Source: CAWIHK01 sp963835935
GTDB lineage: Bacteria; Bacteroidota; Ignavibacteria; UBA10030; CAVZMI01
Length of the DNA: 64,000 bases
Assembly (NCBI GenBank): GCA_963835935.1
Contig: CAWIHK010000006.1
Location: forward strand, 248,001 to 312,000
Direction of reading: 5' to 3'
This document shows positions 41,858 to 51,251 of the stretch, piece by piece. A model generated the notes under the pieces. The model searched no databases. It was not told the origin of the DNA and saw nothing but the letters and a program-made list of their open reading frames with translations. Position 1 is the first letter of the stretch. Every line of letters starts with the position of its first letter. Made by a program: the position numbers and the translations under genes.

Positions 41858-42844
41858 ATGACAAAGAAAAAAATTATTCTGAGCGGGATGCGGCCTACGG
41901 GAAAGCTTCATATCGGACATCTTGTTGGAGCGCTCGAAAATTGGGTCCGGCTCCAATCCGAGTTTCAAAACTATCATCTCATAGCCGATTATCACGCGCT
42001 GACAACGAATCCGGATGCGTCACAACTCTATCAAAACTCGATAGATATGCTGATCGATTGGCTTGCATGCGGCCTTGATCCGGCAGCGAGCCCGATGTTC
42101 AGACAATCACAAATCAAGGAGCATACAGAACTTCATTTACTTTTTTCAATGCTGATTACTACAGCGCGGCTCGAACGAAATCCAACGTTGAAAGATCAAG
42201 TCCGCGATTTAAATATAGAAAATGTTATCTATGGCCATCTTGGTTATCCGGTGTTGCAGGCTGCAGATATTTTAATGTACAAAGGAGAAATTGTCCCTGT
42301 TGGTGAAGATCAAGTGCCGCATGTTGAAATCACGCGTGAGATTGCGCGAAAATTTAATTCCACATACGGGCGCGATGTATTCCCGGAGCCGGAACCGAAG
42401 CTGACGAAATTCGCGCGCCTACCCGGCCTCAACGGTGAGATGAAGATGAGCAAGTCTGCAGGAAATACAATTTTGCTGGCAGATTCTCCGGAAGAAATTC
42501 AGAAGAAGCTTCGCACCGCCGTGACCGATCCTCAAAAAATTAGAAGGAATGATCCGGGCCATCCCGATATTTGTTTGGTCTTCACATATCATCAAAAATT
42601 CAATCCTCCGGAAGTCGCTGAAATCCGTAAAAACTGTGAGAGTGGCGCGTTGGGATGTGTCGATTGTAAAAAGAATTGTGCAACGAAAATCGCGGAGTTC
42701 TTGTCGCCGGTTCGTGAAAAGCGTTTATATTACGAATCGCATAGCAATGAGGTGAAAGATATTTTGAGCGATGGCGAACGGCGAGCCAAAGCTGTCGCTC
42801 AGCAAACCATGGCAGAAGTTCATTCCGTGATGGGAATTGGATAG
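41858..42844 (+). CDS. trpS: Tryptophan--tRNA ligase
   Basis: The 328-residue class I synthetase charges tRNA-Trp. The HIGH motif is in RPTGKLHIGHLVGALENW (residues 12-29) and the KMSKS motif in GEMKMSKSAGNTILL (about 191-205). PVGEDQVPHVEITREIARKF is the conserved Trp/AMP region. Near the C-terminus, GALGCVDCKKNC is the family's Cys-containing segment. The gene ends 1 bp before scpA. Confidence 0.96.
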   Translation: MTKKKIILSGMRPTGKLHIGHLVGALENWVRLQSEFQNYHLIADYHALTTNPDASQLYQNSIDMLIDWLACGLDPAASPMFRQSQIKEHTELHLLFSMLITTARLERNPTLKDQVRDLNIENVIYGHLGYPVLQAADILMYKGEIVPVGEDQVPHVEITREIARKFNSTYGRDVFPEPEPKLTKFARLPGLNGEMKMSKSAGNTILLADSPEEIQKKLRTAVTDPQKIRRNDPGHPDICLVFTYHQKFNPPEVAEIRKNCESGALGCVDCKKNCATKIAEFLSPVREKRLYYESHSNEVKDILSDGERRAKAVAQQTMAEVHSVMGIG

Positions 42845-42845
42845 A

Positions 42846-43589
42846 ATGTATAAAGTCCGACTTACAAATTTTGAAGGGCCGCTTGATCTTCTCCTGTTCT
42901 TTATTAAACGGGATGAACTGGATATTTATGATATTCCTATCGCATATATCGCAAAAGAATTTCTCGATTATATTCATTTGATGCAGCAACTCGATCTTGA
43001 CGTCGTTGGAGAATTTATCGTCGTGGCCGCAACGTTGATGCAGATTAAGGTTCGCATGTTGCTCCCGCATGAAGAAACGGACGAAGAGGAAGAAGATCCG
43101 AGGGCGGAACTTGTCAGGCGTCTGTTGGAATATAAGCGTTACAAGGAAATGGCGGTTGAAATGCAGTCGAAGGAGATGGCGGCGCGCAAACTGCATTTCA
43201 GAAAATTCTTCGAAAGCGATCCAAGGGAGATGGATACCGATGAGGATGAAGACCTTTTGAAAGACATGACGCTTTTCGATCTTATCAGGGCTTTTAAATT
43301 TGCCATCGACAATATTCCGAAGAAACAAGTCCATGAAGTGGAAAAATTAAATGTCTCGGTAGATGAACAACTCACATATATCCAGAAAATACTCGAGGAA
43401 CATGGCGAGATTTCATTTCTATCGCTTGTAACATCAATGACGGAAAAAATTCGCATCATCGTCACTTTCATAGCTTTGCTGGAAATGATCAAGCAAAGAT
43501 TTGTCACAGTTCATCAATCAAATTCGTACGATGATATTTTGATTGTGAAAAGAAATGAACAGCAACTCGCAGCGGAGATCGCGGGATGA
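42846..43589 (+). CDS. scpA: Segregation and condensation protein A
   Basis: About 247 residues. ScpA is the kleisin that bridges SMC heads and holds ScpB. The N-terminal domain reads VRLTNFEGPLDLLLFFIKRDELDIYDIPI in two conserved steps, followed by VVAATLMQIKVRMLLP. An acidic linker is at about 80-90, and the C-terminal winged helix ends VTVHQSNSYDDILI. ATG 42846 is preferred to a TTG three codons earlier. It overlaps scpB by ATGA. Confidence 0.94.
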   Translation: MYKVRLTNFEGPLDLLLFFIKRDELDIYDIPIAYIAKEFLDYIHLMQQLDLDVVGEFIVVAATLMQIKVRMLLPHEETDEEEEDPRAELVRRLLEYKRYKEMAVEMQSKEMAARKLHFRKFFESDPREMDTDEDEDLLKDMTLFDLIRAFKFAIDNIPKKQVHEVEKLNVSVDEQLTYIQKILEEHGEISFLSLVTSMTEKIRIIVTFIALLEMIKQRFVTVHQSNSYDDILIVKRNEQQLAAEIAG

Positions 43590-44767
43590 GCGACGTGTCC
43601 ATTGAATCCAAGGTAGATCTCAAACCCATTCTCGAAGTAATGATCTTCGCGTCGGATGAGCCGTTATCCGTTAAAACGCTGAAAACGATATTCGAAGAAT
43701 CAGAGGTCGATGGACAGCGCATTGAAGTCGAGGCTGATGAAATTCGAGCCCACATAAAAAATCTCAATCAAGAATACGAACGGGAAAACCGTTCATACAG
43801 GATAATCGAAATCGCTGAAGGATATCAATTTTCAACACTCCCGAAACTTTCAGGTTGGGTGGGAAAAGTTTATAAAGAGAAAACGAAACGGCGACTTTCT
43901 CAATCGGCGATTGAATCGTTGGCGATCATCGCATACAAACAGCCGGTCTCAAAACCAGATCTCGAATTCATCCGCGGCGTCAATTGCGATTATGTGCTCA
44001 AGACACTTCTTGAAAAAAATCTCATCGCGATAACCGGAAGAGCGGCAACTCCCGGTCGGCCGTTGCTCTACGGCACGACGAAGGATTTTTTGCGGCACTT
44101 CGGGCTCGGTTCTCTCGGCGATCTACCAAAGCCGCGCGAAATAGAAGAGCTTTTGGGCGAGACGGAAATGGAAGTCGAGAAGAAATTGCTCGAAGAACAA
44201 AAATTATTGGAGGAAGGTGAAGAGGTTGAAAGAATTGAAAAACCAAAAGAGACAGGCCCGCGGTTTAAAAAACCTCAGATACCTGTAAAGAAGGATCGAG
44301 ACGACCAACAATCACTTTCTCTAGCAGGAGTGAAATCGACCAATCCACTCGATCAGGATGATTCCTCAATCGAAAAATCGCAGAGTGAAATTCGGGAACG
44401 AGAGAAAGATCAAGAACACGAGAAGATAGAAATAATTAAACCGATTGGCGTTGCTGAGGGCAAACGGCAGAATGAAATAGAGAGTGAAGAAGAAAGCCTT
44501 GAAATTAAAAAAATAAAACACGTGAAAAAATCGTCACCATCCGTTGTCTCAAATGAAAATGTTGACAACGGAAGTGAACAAGCGAAGGAAACTTTAAAGT
44601 GGGACCAGATTCCCGATCAGACCGAAGAAGAACGAAGAAGCGAAACCCGGACCATCGGAGGTCCGTCTCTCGAACAAATTCACGACGCGGCACAGCAAGA
44701 GCGCGAGCGAGGCTGGAGTCGATTCAGGAACAAAGTAGCGGAGTTGTTCAAGAGACTGTTCGGTTAA
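43586..44767 (+). CDS. scpB: Segregation and condensation protein B with long charged tail
   Basis: Residues 8-190 are a standard ScpB: PILEVMIFASDEPLSVKTLK, the second winged helix SQSAIESLAIIAYKQPVSKP and the GRPLLYGTTKDFLRHFGLGS signature. ScpB normally ends near residue 200; here a Glu/Lys-rich, low-complexity tail of about 190 residues follows, ending in a small amphipathic segment FRNKVAELFKRLFG. The last 169 bases also lie under the start of rluB in another frame. ScpB dimers stabilise the SMC-ScpA complex; the role of the tail is unknown. Confidence 0.92.
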   Translation: MSDVSIESKVDLKPILEVMIFASDEPLSVKTLKTIFEESEVDGQRIEVEADEIRAHIKNLNQEYERENRSYRIIEIAEGYQFSTLPKLSGWVGKVYKEKTKRRLSQSAIESLAIIAYKQPVSKPDLEFIRGVNCDYVLKTLLEKNLIAITGRAATPGRPLLYGTTKDFLRHFGLGSLGDLPKPREIEELLGETEMEVEKKLLEEQKLLEEGEEVERIEKPKETGPRFKKPQIPVKKDRDDQQSLSLAGVKSTNPLDQDDSSIEKSQSEIREREKDQEHEKIEIIKPIGVAEGKRQNEIESEEESLEIKKIKHVKKSSPSVVSNENVDNGSEQAKETLKWDQIPDQTEEERRSETRTIGGPSLEQIHDAAQQERERGWSRFRNKVAELFKRLFG

Positions 44768-45483
44768 ATAGATTTTTATCAGAAGCCGGAATTGTTTCCC
44801 GCCGCAAAGCGGATGAACTGATTCAAGAAGGGCAGATCCGTGTCAACGGCGAAGTGGTGACGGAGTTGGGTGTTAAAATCAATCCGCGGAGAGATAAAGT
44901 ATTCTATCACGAAAAACAGGTCGTGATACTCGATGATGAAAAGATTTACATTGTTTTAAATAAACCGAAAAATTTCATAACGACGGCGAGCGATGAAAAA
45001 GGACGGGCGACAGTATTCGATCTCGTCCGAACGAAACATCGAGTTTTTCCGGTCGGCCGGCTGGATAGAAATACTACCGGAGTTTTGTTATTGACGAATG
45101 ATGGCGAACTTGCAAACAGATTGATGCATCCAAAGTATGAATTTCCGAAAGCGTATCAGGTGGAAATCGAACCTTCATTATCGGATGAACATGCCGGACT
45201 GCTTGCAAAAGGAATCCAGCTTGAAGATGGGATTACATCGCCTGCGGAGATCATCATCCTGCCAAAATCGCACCGTAAGTCGATTGGGGTTGTCGTACAC
45301 GAGGGACGCAACCGGATGGTTCGCAGGATGTTTGAAAAATTGAAGTATGAGGTGAAAAAGCTGGACCGCGTTGCTTATGGCGACATCACACTCCAGAATT
45401 TGCCCCGAGGTTCAACCCGCAGTCTCACAAAACAGGAAGTGAGGAAATTACGCGCTATGGTTGGATTGGGATTAGATGAGTAA
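44599..45483 (+). CDS. rluB: rRNA pseudouridine synthase (RluB-like)
   Basis: The S4 domain begins RLNRFLSEAGIVSRRKADEL (from about residue 54), and the catalytic domain has VFPVGRLDRNTTGVLLLTND with the active Asp, then HEGRNRMVRRMFEKL. It modifies a uridine in 23S (or 16S) rRNA. The only standard in-frame start before the S4 domain is GTG 44599, which has AAGGA nine bases upstream. It adds an Arg/Ser-rich leader of about 53 residues encoded entirely inside scpB. A nonstandard start closer to 44750 cannot be excluded. Confidence 0.85.
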   Translation: MGPDSRSDRRRTKKRNPDHRRSVSRTNSRRGTARARARLESIQEQSSGVVQETVRLNRFLSEAGIVSRRKADELIQEGQIRVNGEVVTELGVKINPRRDKVFYHEKQVVILDDEKIYIVLNKPKNFITTASDEKGRATVFDLVRTKHRVFPVGRLDRNTTGVLLLTNDGELANRLMHPKYEFPKAYQVEIEPSLSDEHAGLLAKGIQLEDGITSPAEIIILPKSHRKSIGVVVHEGRNRMVRRMFEKLKYEVKKLDRVAYGDITLQNLPRGSTRSLTKQEVRKLRAMVGLGLDE

Positions 45484-45515
45484 TAATAAATTAACACAAA
45501 CGAAAATTTAAAATT

Positions 45516-47027
45516 ATGGTCGATCAACAATTCACGGAAGAACTTAATTCGTTAATGGCGCGCCGCTTTGAGGAGCTTCAACAACTTAAGGCGAAAGGCA
45601 TAAATCCATATCCGCATGAATTCAATTGCACGGATTATTCACAGGATCTTATCAACCTATTCAAAGATGATGATCCTCCTCGCGAGGTTGCTGTCGCCGG
45701 AAGAATTATGGCGATACGCAGAATGGGTAAAGCTTCGTTTTGTCACATCCAGGACTCCAAAGGAAGAATTCAACTATACCTGAAGAAAGATGATCTCGGA
45801 GATGCTTACGATGTTTTTAAATTACTCGACATCGGTGATATTATCGGAGTAAGAGGATTTATTTTTCGAACGAAGACCGGAGAAATTTCGGTTCATGCTA
45901 AGAGCATGGAGCTTCTTTCCAAATCGTTGCGTCCGCTTCCGATTGTGAAAGAAAAAATGGATGAGCATGGTAACAAAATTGTGTACGATCCTTTTTCAGA
46001 TAAAGAACTTCGGTACCGCCAGCGGTACGTTGATCTTGCCGTGAATAGCGAAGTGAAAGATGTTTTCATCAAGCGTGCAAAAATTATTCGTGCATTACGC
46101 AATTTTCTCGACACACGCGGGCATCTCGAAGTGGAAACTCCCGCGTTGCAGCCGTTGTATGGCGGCGCATCCGCTCGTCCGTTTGTAACGCATCACAATG
46201 CATTGGATATTTCGCTCTACTTGCGCATAGCGGATGAATTATATTTGAAACGTTTAATCGTCGGCGGTTATGATGGAGTATACGAAATTTCGAAAGACTT
46301 CCGGAATGAAGGAATGGATAAATCGCATAATCCGGAATTTACCATGCTTGAACTTTACGTTGCCTACAAAGATTATAAGTGGATGATGGAGCTTGTCGAG
46401 CAAATGATAAGCGAGGTTGCTGTAACGGTTCACAGCAAAATGCAATTTCCGGTCGGCGAAAAAATTATCGATGTTACGCCGCCGTGGAGTAGAGTTCCAA
46501 TGTTTGATGCTATTGCCGAATATACCGGCCATAATTTGCGCGGGAAATCGGAACAGGAAGTGCGTAGTATTGCGAAGGAACTGCACGTCGACATCGCACC
46601 AGCGGATGGTTTGGGCAGAATCATCGATGAAATCTTCAGCGCGAAGGTCCAGCCAAATCTAGTGCAGCCGACATTCATCGTTGACTATCCGATAGAATTG
46701 TCGCCGCTCGCAAAACGTCATCGGAGTGAGAGCGGACTGGTGGAACGTTTCGAAGCTTATGTAAATTGTCAGGAAATTTGCAACGCCTTCAGCGAACTCA
46801 ATGATCCGATCGATCAACGCACGCGCTTTGAAGAGCAAATGGGTCTGCGCGCTCGCGGCGATGAAGAAGCGCAAGTGCTCGATGAAGATTTTTTGCGAGC
46901 TCTCGAATATGGAATGCCTCCGACTGCCGGTCTGGGAATCGGCATCGACAGGTTGACGATGTTGTTGACGAACCAGGATTCCATCCGGGATGTACTCTTC
47001 TTTCCAACAATGAAACCGGAGAAGTGA
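45516..47027 (+). CDS. lysS: Lysine--tRNA ligase, class II
   Basis: The 503-residue synthetase charges tRNA-Lys. The N-terminal OB-fold anticodon domain reads VAVAGRIMAIRRMGKASFCH. The class II motifs are in motif 2, EISKDFRNEGMDKSHNPEFT (about residues 256-275), and motif 3, GLGIGIDRLTMLLTNQDSIR (about 470-489). The lysine-binding YVAYKDYKWMM segment is present. It begins 32 bp after rluB. Confidence 0.97.
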   Translation: MVDQQFTEELNSLMARRFEELQQLKAKGINPYPHEFNCTDYSQDLINLFKDDDPPREVAVAGRIMAIRRMGKASFCHIQDSKGRIQLYLKKDDLGDAYDVFKLLDIGDIIGVRGFIFRTKTGEISVHAKSMELLSKSLRPLPIVKEKMDEHGNKIVYDPFSDKELRYRQRYVDLAVNSEVKDVFIKRAKIIRALRNFLDTRGHLEVETPALQPLYGGASARPFVTHHNALDISLYLRIADELYLKRLIVGGYDGVYEISKDFRNEGMDKSHNPEFTMLELYVAYKDYKWMMELVEQMISEVAVTVHSKMQFPVGEKIIDVTPPWSRVPMFDAIAEYTGHNLRGKSEQEVRSIAKELHVDIAPADGLGRIIDEIFSAKVQPNLVQPTFIVDYPIELSPLAKRHRSESGLVERFEAYVNCQEICNAFSELNDPIDQRTRFEEQMGLRARGDEEAQVLDEDFLRALEYGMPPTAGLGIGIDRLTMLLTNQDSIRDVLFFPTMKPEK

Positions 47028-47040
47028 GGAAGAGGGTTGG

Positions 47041-47091
47041 AAAAAGGTTAAGGTTAAGATCAAGATCGAGATTAAGAATAAAGTTAAGGAG
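47041..47091. repeat. Degenerate hexanucleotide repeat upstream of the glycosyltransferase gene
   Basis: Imperfect units of the form GATTAAGATCAAGATCGA run through the lysS-GT2 spacer. The opposite-strand form of the same repeat makes up the first codons of the outer-membrane gene at 47869-47925. The last units supply the AAGGAG ribosome site of the glycosyltransferase gene. Confidence 0.7.
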
Positions 47092-47102
47092 AAAAGTGAG
47101 AT

Positions 47103-47837
47103 TTGAATTTAATCAGTATAATCATTCCGACATATAATGAAGAAAAACTTATTGAGAAAACACTTTTGCAGTTCACCGATGAACTGCAAAAAAAATATAA
47201 TCTTGAAATTATTGTTAGTGACGGCGGCAGCAAGGATAAGACGTTAGAAATTGTCCGGCAATTTCAATGTACGATCATCACGCATGACGAACAGAGGAAG
47301 CAGACGATAGCCGAAGGACGAAATGCAGGAGCTCGTTGCGCGAAGGGCGATATTTTGTTTTTTTTAAATGGAGATACCGTAATCGATGATCATGATGTGG
47401 ACGGATTTCTGAAGATTGCATTAGATAAAGTAAAGCAGGATGGAGTTGTAGCAGTCACATGCAGTGTTTATATTTATCCTGAAGAGGCACGAACAATCGA
47501 TCGATTCGTACACACATTATACAATTGGTACTTTTATTCCCTGAATTTACTCGGCATGGGAATGGGCCGAGGTGAATGCCAGATCGTAAAACGCGATGCA
47601 TTTTGGAAAGTCGGAGGCAACCAGATACAAATTGCAGCCGGCGAAGATTTTGATCTATTCACCCGGTTAATTAGAATCGGTAAAATTAAATTTCTTCGTA
47701 AACTTCGGGTTTATGAATCGCCGCGACGGTATCGGAAATATGGCTACCTTCGTGTCACTGGTGCATGGTTGAAGAATTCGGTTTCGGTGTATTTATTTAA
47801 ACGGTCGGCACTCAAAGAGTGGGAAGCAGTTCGATAA
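47103..47837 (+). CDS. Glycosyltransferase family 2
   Basis: The 244-residue GT-A enzyme has ISIIIPTYNEEKLIEKTLLQ (residues 4-23), IIVSDGGSKDKT with a sugar-nucleotide Asp, the DxD-like FLNGDTVIDD (about 90-99) and an acceptor-loop AAGEDFDLFTRLIRIG. One hydrophobic patch (about 142-158) may contact the membrane. It transfers a sugar to an unknown acceptor. The start is TTG 47103 with AAGGAG about 11 bases upstream. The following Wzi-like gene hints at surface polysaccharide work. Confidence 0.85.
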   Translation: MNLISIIIPTYNEEKLIEKTLLQFTDELQKKYNLEIIVSDGGSKDKTLEIVRQFQCTIITHDEQRKQTIAEGRNAGARCAKGDILFFLNGDTVIDDHDVDGFLKIALDKVKQDGVVAVTCSVYIYPEEARTIDRFVHTLYNWYFYSLNLLGMGMGRGECQIVKRDAFWKVGGNQIQIAAGEDFDLFTRLIRIGKIKFLRKLRVYESPRRYRKYGYLRVTGAWLKNSVSVYLFKRSALKEWEAVR

Positions 47838-47847
47838 GGAAATAATT

Positions 47848-49617
47848 ATGCTATCGATCAGAATTTTCAATCTCAACCTCAACCTTAACCTAGATCTTGA
47901 TCTAGATCTCAATCTTAATCTTTTCCTTTCCCTTGCTCTTCTTAATCTCTTACTCTTATCGACCTCTTACTCGCAAGTTGAAAACGTCCCCATAGATGAT
48001 CCGGTTTACACTTTCCTTCGACGAATGGATGCAAAAGGAATTCTTCCGAAATATCACGATACATTTCTTACATTACCGAGAATAGAGGTTTCAAAGTATC
48101 TTGACATTCTCAACGAACACCGTAATCGATTGACGACTACTGAGAAAGAACTTCTCGATATGTATCGGGCAGAATTCAGTCTGGATTACGGTCTTGATAA
48201 AGCTCCTCGAACAATTCTTTTGGACGATTCAACAACGATTACTAAAAGGATCGGCGATCTTTTTTCATCAAAAGAAAAATTCATTTATGCATATCGGGAT
48301 TCATCTGTTTCATTTTATGGTAATTTTATTTTCTCACTCAATATGACTTCAGCAAACGGCACATCACATGCACCAACATCGTACGAAATGGGAATATTCG
48401 GCGGACGAGTGCACGGCACAATCGGTTCGTCGTTCGGTTATTATCTTCAGGTTACAAACGGATTGCTTTATGGAGATAAAACGTACGCATTGGGAATGGA
48501 TCCTCAACTTCAGGCAAACTACAAGATTCATGAAGCGAATTCCAACAGCTTTGATGAAACCGAAGGTTATCTTCAATATCACAACAACTGGCTGACGGTT
48601 CAGGTTGGGCGGGAGCAATTGTTGTGGGGAACAGCCGTCGATCCTGAGGAAAAACTCTATCTCTCTTCAGATGCAGCTCCATTCGATTTTATTCGAATGA
48701 ATGCGCAGTACGGCATTTTTTCGTTCGCATATATTCATGGCTGGCTGCAGGGAATGCGGACTTTTGTTTACAACGCTTATGCCGACATGTATGATGAATC
48801 GGTCGAACCGAAATATATTGCCGCGCACGAAATCAATCTTTCCTTTCCCGGAGTACTTGATTTTGGGGCGAACGAGATGATCATTTATTCAAGGCCATCA
48901 CCAGAGCTCGCATACCTCAATCCGGTAAATTTTTTCAAGTCGGTTGAACATTCGCTTCAGGACAGAGATAATGCTCTGCTGACATTTGATGTCAAAACAC
49001 ACTTTTTAGATCCGGTGCAGATCTTCGGAAGTATTTTAATTGACGATATGGATTTCTCGAAATTAGGAACAAAGTACTGGGGAAATCTATTTGCATATCA
49101 GATTGGCGGATACTATATTGAACCATTTAAAATACCGGATGCGGATTTGTTAATCCAATACACACTAATAGATCCTTACGTGTTTTCTCATCATATTCCT
49201 GTAAATAGTTACACAAACAAAGAGTTGACACTTGGGTATCCAATGGAACCAAATTCGGATCGATGGGTGACGCACGCCGGCTATTGGTTATCCAGAGATG
49301 TATACATACAAGGCGGATATATCAGGGAACGCCATGGAGCAAATATTGTTGATAGTAATGGAATCTTGATAACGAATGTCGGCGGTGATATACTTTTTGG
49401 GCACCGAGCCGGAGATGGTATAGAGAAAGAGTTTCTGGGGGGCATCAGAACAATTGCAGACCGATTTCAAGCGAAACTTGTCTATCAAATAGTTCGAAAC
49501 ATTTTTTGTGAACTTCAGTTTGAATACCGCCTGCAATCGATTTTTGACCCTGTGGATAATAGCACAACGAAAACAACCGACCGGACATTCTATTTTCAGT
49601 TTCGGTTTTTATTATAA
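47848..49617 (+). CDS. Wzi-like capsule assembly outer-membrane protein
   Basis: The 589-residue product has a strange signal peptide: about ten alternating Asn-Leu and Asp-Leu pairs (residues 8-26), then LALLNLLLLSTSYSQ. The mature part has a helical N-terminal region (DDPVYTFLRRMDAKGILPKY) and a long barrel with WLTVQVGREQLLWGTA, VLDFGANEMIIYSR and a final strand FYFQFRFLL. The lead-in helix plus the GR-x-x-LLWG strand resemble Wzi/group capsule-assembly barrels. A role in surface glycan attachment is inferred. AAGGA lies ten bases before the ATG. Confidence 0.7.
   Translation: MLSIRIFNLNLNLNLDLDLDLNLNLFLSLALLNLLLLSTSYSQVENVPIDDPVYTFLRRMDAKGILPKYHDTFLTLPRIEVSKYLDILNEHRNRLTTTEKELLDMYRAEFSLDYGLDKAPRTILLDDSTTITKRIGDLFSSKEKFIYAYRDSSVSFYGNFIFSLNMTSANGTSHAPTSYEMGIFGGRVHGTIGSSFGYYLQVTNGLLYGDKTYALGMDPQLQANYKIHEANSNSFDETEGYLQYHNNWLTVQVGREQLLWGTAVDPEEKLYLSSDAAPFDFIRMNAQYGIFSFAYIHGWLQGMRTFVYNAYADMYDESVEPKYIAAHEINLSFPGVLDFGANEMIIYSRPSPELAYLNPVNFFKSVEHSLQDRDNALLTFDVKTHFLDPVQIFGSILIDDMDFSKLGTKYWGNLFAYQIGGYYIEPFKIPDADLLIQYTLIDPYVFSHHIPVNSYTNKELTLGYPMEPNSDRWVTHAGYWLSRDVYIQGGYIRERHGANIVDSNGILITNVGGDILFGHRAGDGIEKEFLGGIRTIADRFQAKLVYQIVRNIFCELQFEYRLQSIFDPVDNSTTKTTDRTFYFQFRFLL
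47869..47925. repeat. Hexanucleotide repeat coding the signal peptide
   Basis: Imperfect units (CTCAAC, CTTAAC, CTAGAT, CTTGAT, CTAGAT, CTCAAT, CTTAAT) code Leu-Asn or Leu-Asp pairs. On the other strand the same units resemble the repeat at 47041-47091, giving inverted copies around the glycosyltransferase gene. Confidence 0.7.
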
Positions 49618-49640
49618 TTATTGTTGGGGGATGGAGTAAT

Positions 49641-51251
49641 ATGCAAAAGAGATTTCTCGTTCCGCTTATTTTATTTGTTGCAATATTGGGTATCATTGCC
49701 GGGCTTCGTATCGACGAAGTTATTTCCGGCGATATATCGCGCGATCAATTAAAAAAATTCAACGATGTGTTGACGTATGTGCAAAAATTCTACGTCGATG
49801 ACATCGATACGCCAAAACTTGTAGATGCCGCTATTGTTGGGATGCTTAATTCACTCGATCCGCATTCGGTCTATATTCCGCCCGAGCAATTACAACGTAT
49901 CCAGGAAACTTTCGAAGGAAGCTTTGAAGGTATAGGGGTGGAGTACGATGTTGTCAACGATACGCTTGTAGTAGTAGCGCCGATTGTAGGCGGACCGAGC
50001 CAACAGCTCGGGATTCTTGCGGGAGACCGTATTGTTAAAATCGATAACATCAGTTCTATCGGGATAAAAAGGGAGGATGTTCCAAAAAAACTTCGCGGCC
50101 CAAAAGGAACAAAAGTAACTGTTTCGGTAATTCGAAGCGGCCTCAAAGATTTGATGGATTTTGAAATCATACGGGATAAAATTTCGATCTATACGGTCGT
50201 TGCCACTATCATGCTGGATGATGATGTAGGATATGTCCGGATATTGCAATTCTCAAAACCAACCCATGACGAATTGGTTCAGGCTTTGAGTAAATTAAAA
50301 AGTGAAGGAATGAAAAAACTTATCCTCGATCTCCGTGATAATCCGGGGGGATATTTGGATCAGGCTACAGAAATTTCAGATGAATTTTTAACTGGCGGGA
50401 AGAAGATTGTTTATACAAAGAGCCGTAAAAAAGAAATGGAAACAGAATATTTTTCTACAAACGGCGGTAATTTCGAAAACCTTCCGCTAATTGTTCTGAT
50501 CAGCAATGGTTCTGCTTCGGCGAGTGAAATTGTCGCGGGAGCGATTCAGGATTGGGATCGTGGATTGATCGTCGGTGAGACGAGTTTCGGCAAGGGATTG
50601 GTACAACAGCAATTCACATTGCCTGATAACTCGGCATTCAGAATTACGACCGCAAGATATTATACACCAAGCGGGCGCTTGATACAACGATCCTACAGCA
50701 ATAAATCTCGCGAACAATATCAATTGGAAGCTCTTCAACGCGAGGAAAAGGAAGGCGAGAATTTAGAACATAAAGAGGAACAAGATTCCACTCATCCGGA
50801 ATTTAAGACGGCTGGAGGCCGCATTGTGTACGGCGGTGGAGGTATTACTCCCGATTATATTGTAAAGCCAGGTTCATGGACGGCAACGACAGGAAATATG
50901 TTCCGGCACAATCTGTTTGGTCAGTACATTTCAAAATATCTCGGTTCGGACGGTGAAAGACTCCGCAATGCATATGAGAACCAAGGAATGAAGTATTTCG
51001 CCTCGAACTATGATGTTCCGGAAGAGGTTTACTCCGATTTTCTTACCTTCAGTAAAGCAAACGGCGTGACCCTCAAAGATGAGGATCTGAAGAAAGACGA
51101 ACAACAAATTAAATTATTATTGAAGGCAAACATGGCAAAGAGTCTGTGGGGTTATGATGCTGCCTATTATGTGAGTATGGGATCGGACGTTCAAGTCCAG
51201 AAAGCGCTGACGTTATTCCCTGAAGCCGAAAAGATTGCAGGATTGAAATGA
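49641..51251 (+). CDS. ctpA: C-terminal processing peptidase, S41 family
   Basis: The 536-residue product has an N-terminal membrane anchor or signal (residues 4-22), a helical lead-in with LNSLDPHSVYIPPEQ, a PDZ domain (about 90-165, FEGIGVEYDVVNDTLVVVAP) and an S41 core. The catalytic Ser is in LISNGSASASEIVAGAIQD and the Lys in VGETSFGKGLVQQQF. These periplasmic proteases trim C-termini of exported proteins. The extra C-terminal 150 residues are typical of this group. It overlaps the next gene by ATGA. Confidence 0.94.
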   Translation: MQKRFLVPLILFVAILGIIAGLRIDEVISGDISRDQLKKFNDVLTYVQKFYVDDIDTPKLVDAAIVGMLNSLDPHSVYIPPEQLQRIQETFEGSFEGIGVEYDVVNDTLVVVAPIVGGPSQQLGILAGDRIVKIDNISSIGIKREDVPKKLRGPKGTKVTVSVIRSGLKDLMDFEIIRDKISIYTVVATIMLDDDVGYVRILQFSKPTHDELVQALSKLKSEGMKKLILDLRDNPGGYLDQATEISDEFLTGGKKIVYTKSRKKEMETEYFSTNGGNFENLPLIVLISNGSASASEIVAGAIQDWDRGLIVGETSFGKGLVQQQFTLPDNSAFRITTARYYTPSGRLIQRSYSNKSREQYQLEALQREEKEGENLEHKEEQDSTHPEFKTAGGRIVYGGGGITPDYIVKPGSWTATTGNMFRHNLFGQYISKYLGSDGERLRNAYENQGMKYFASNYDVPEEVYSDFLTFSKANGVTLKDEDLKKDEQQIKLLLKANMAKSLWGYDAAYYVSMGSDVQVQKALTLFPEAEKIAGLK

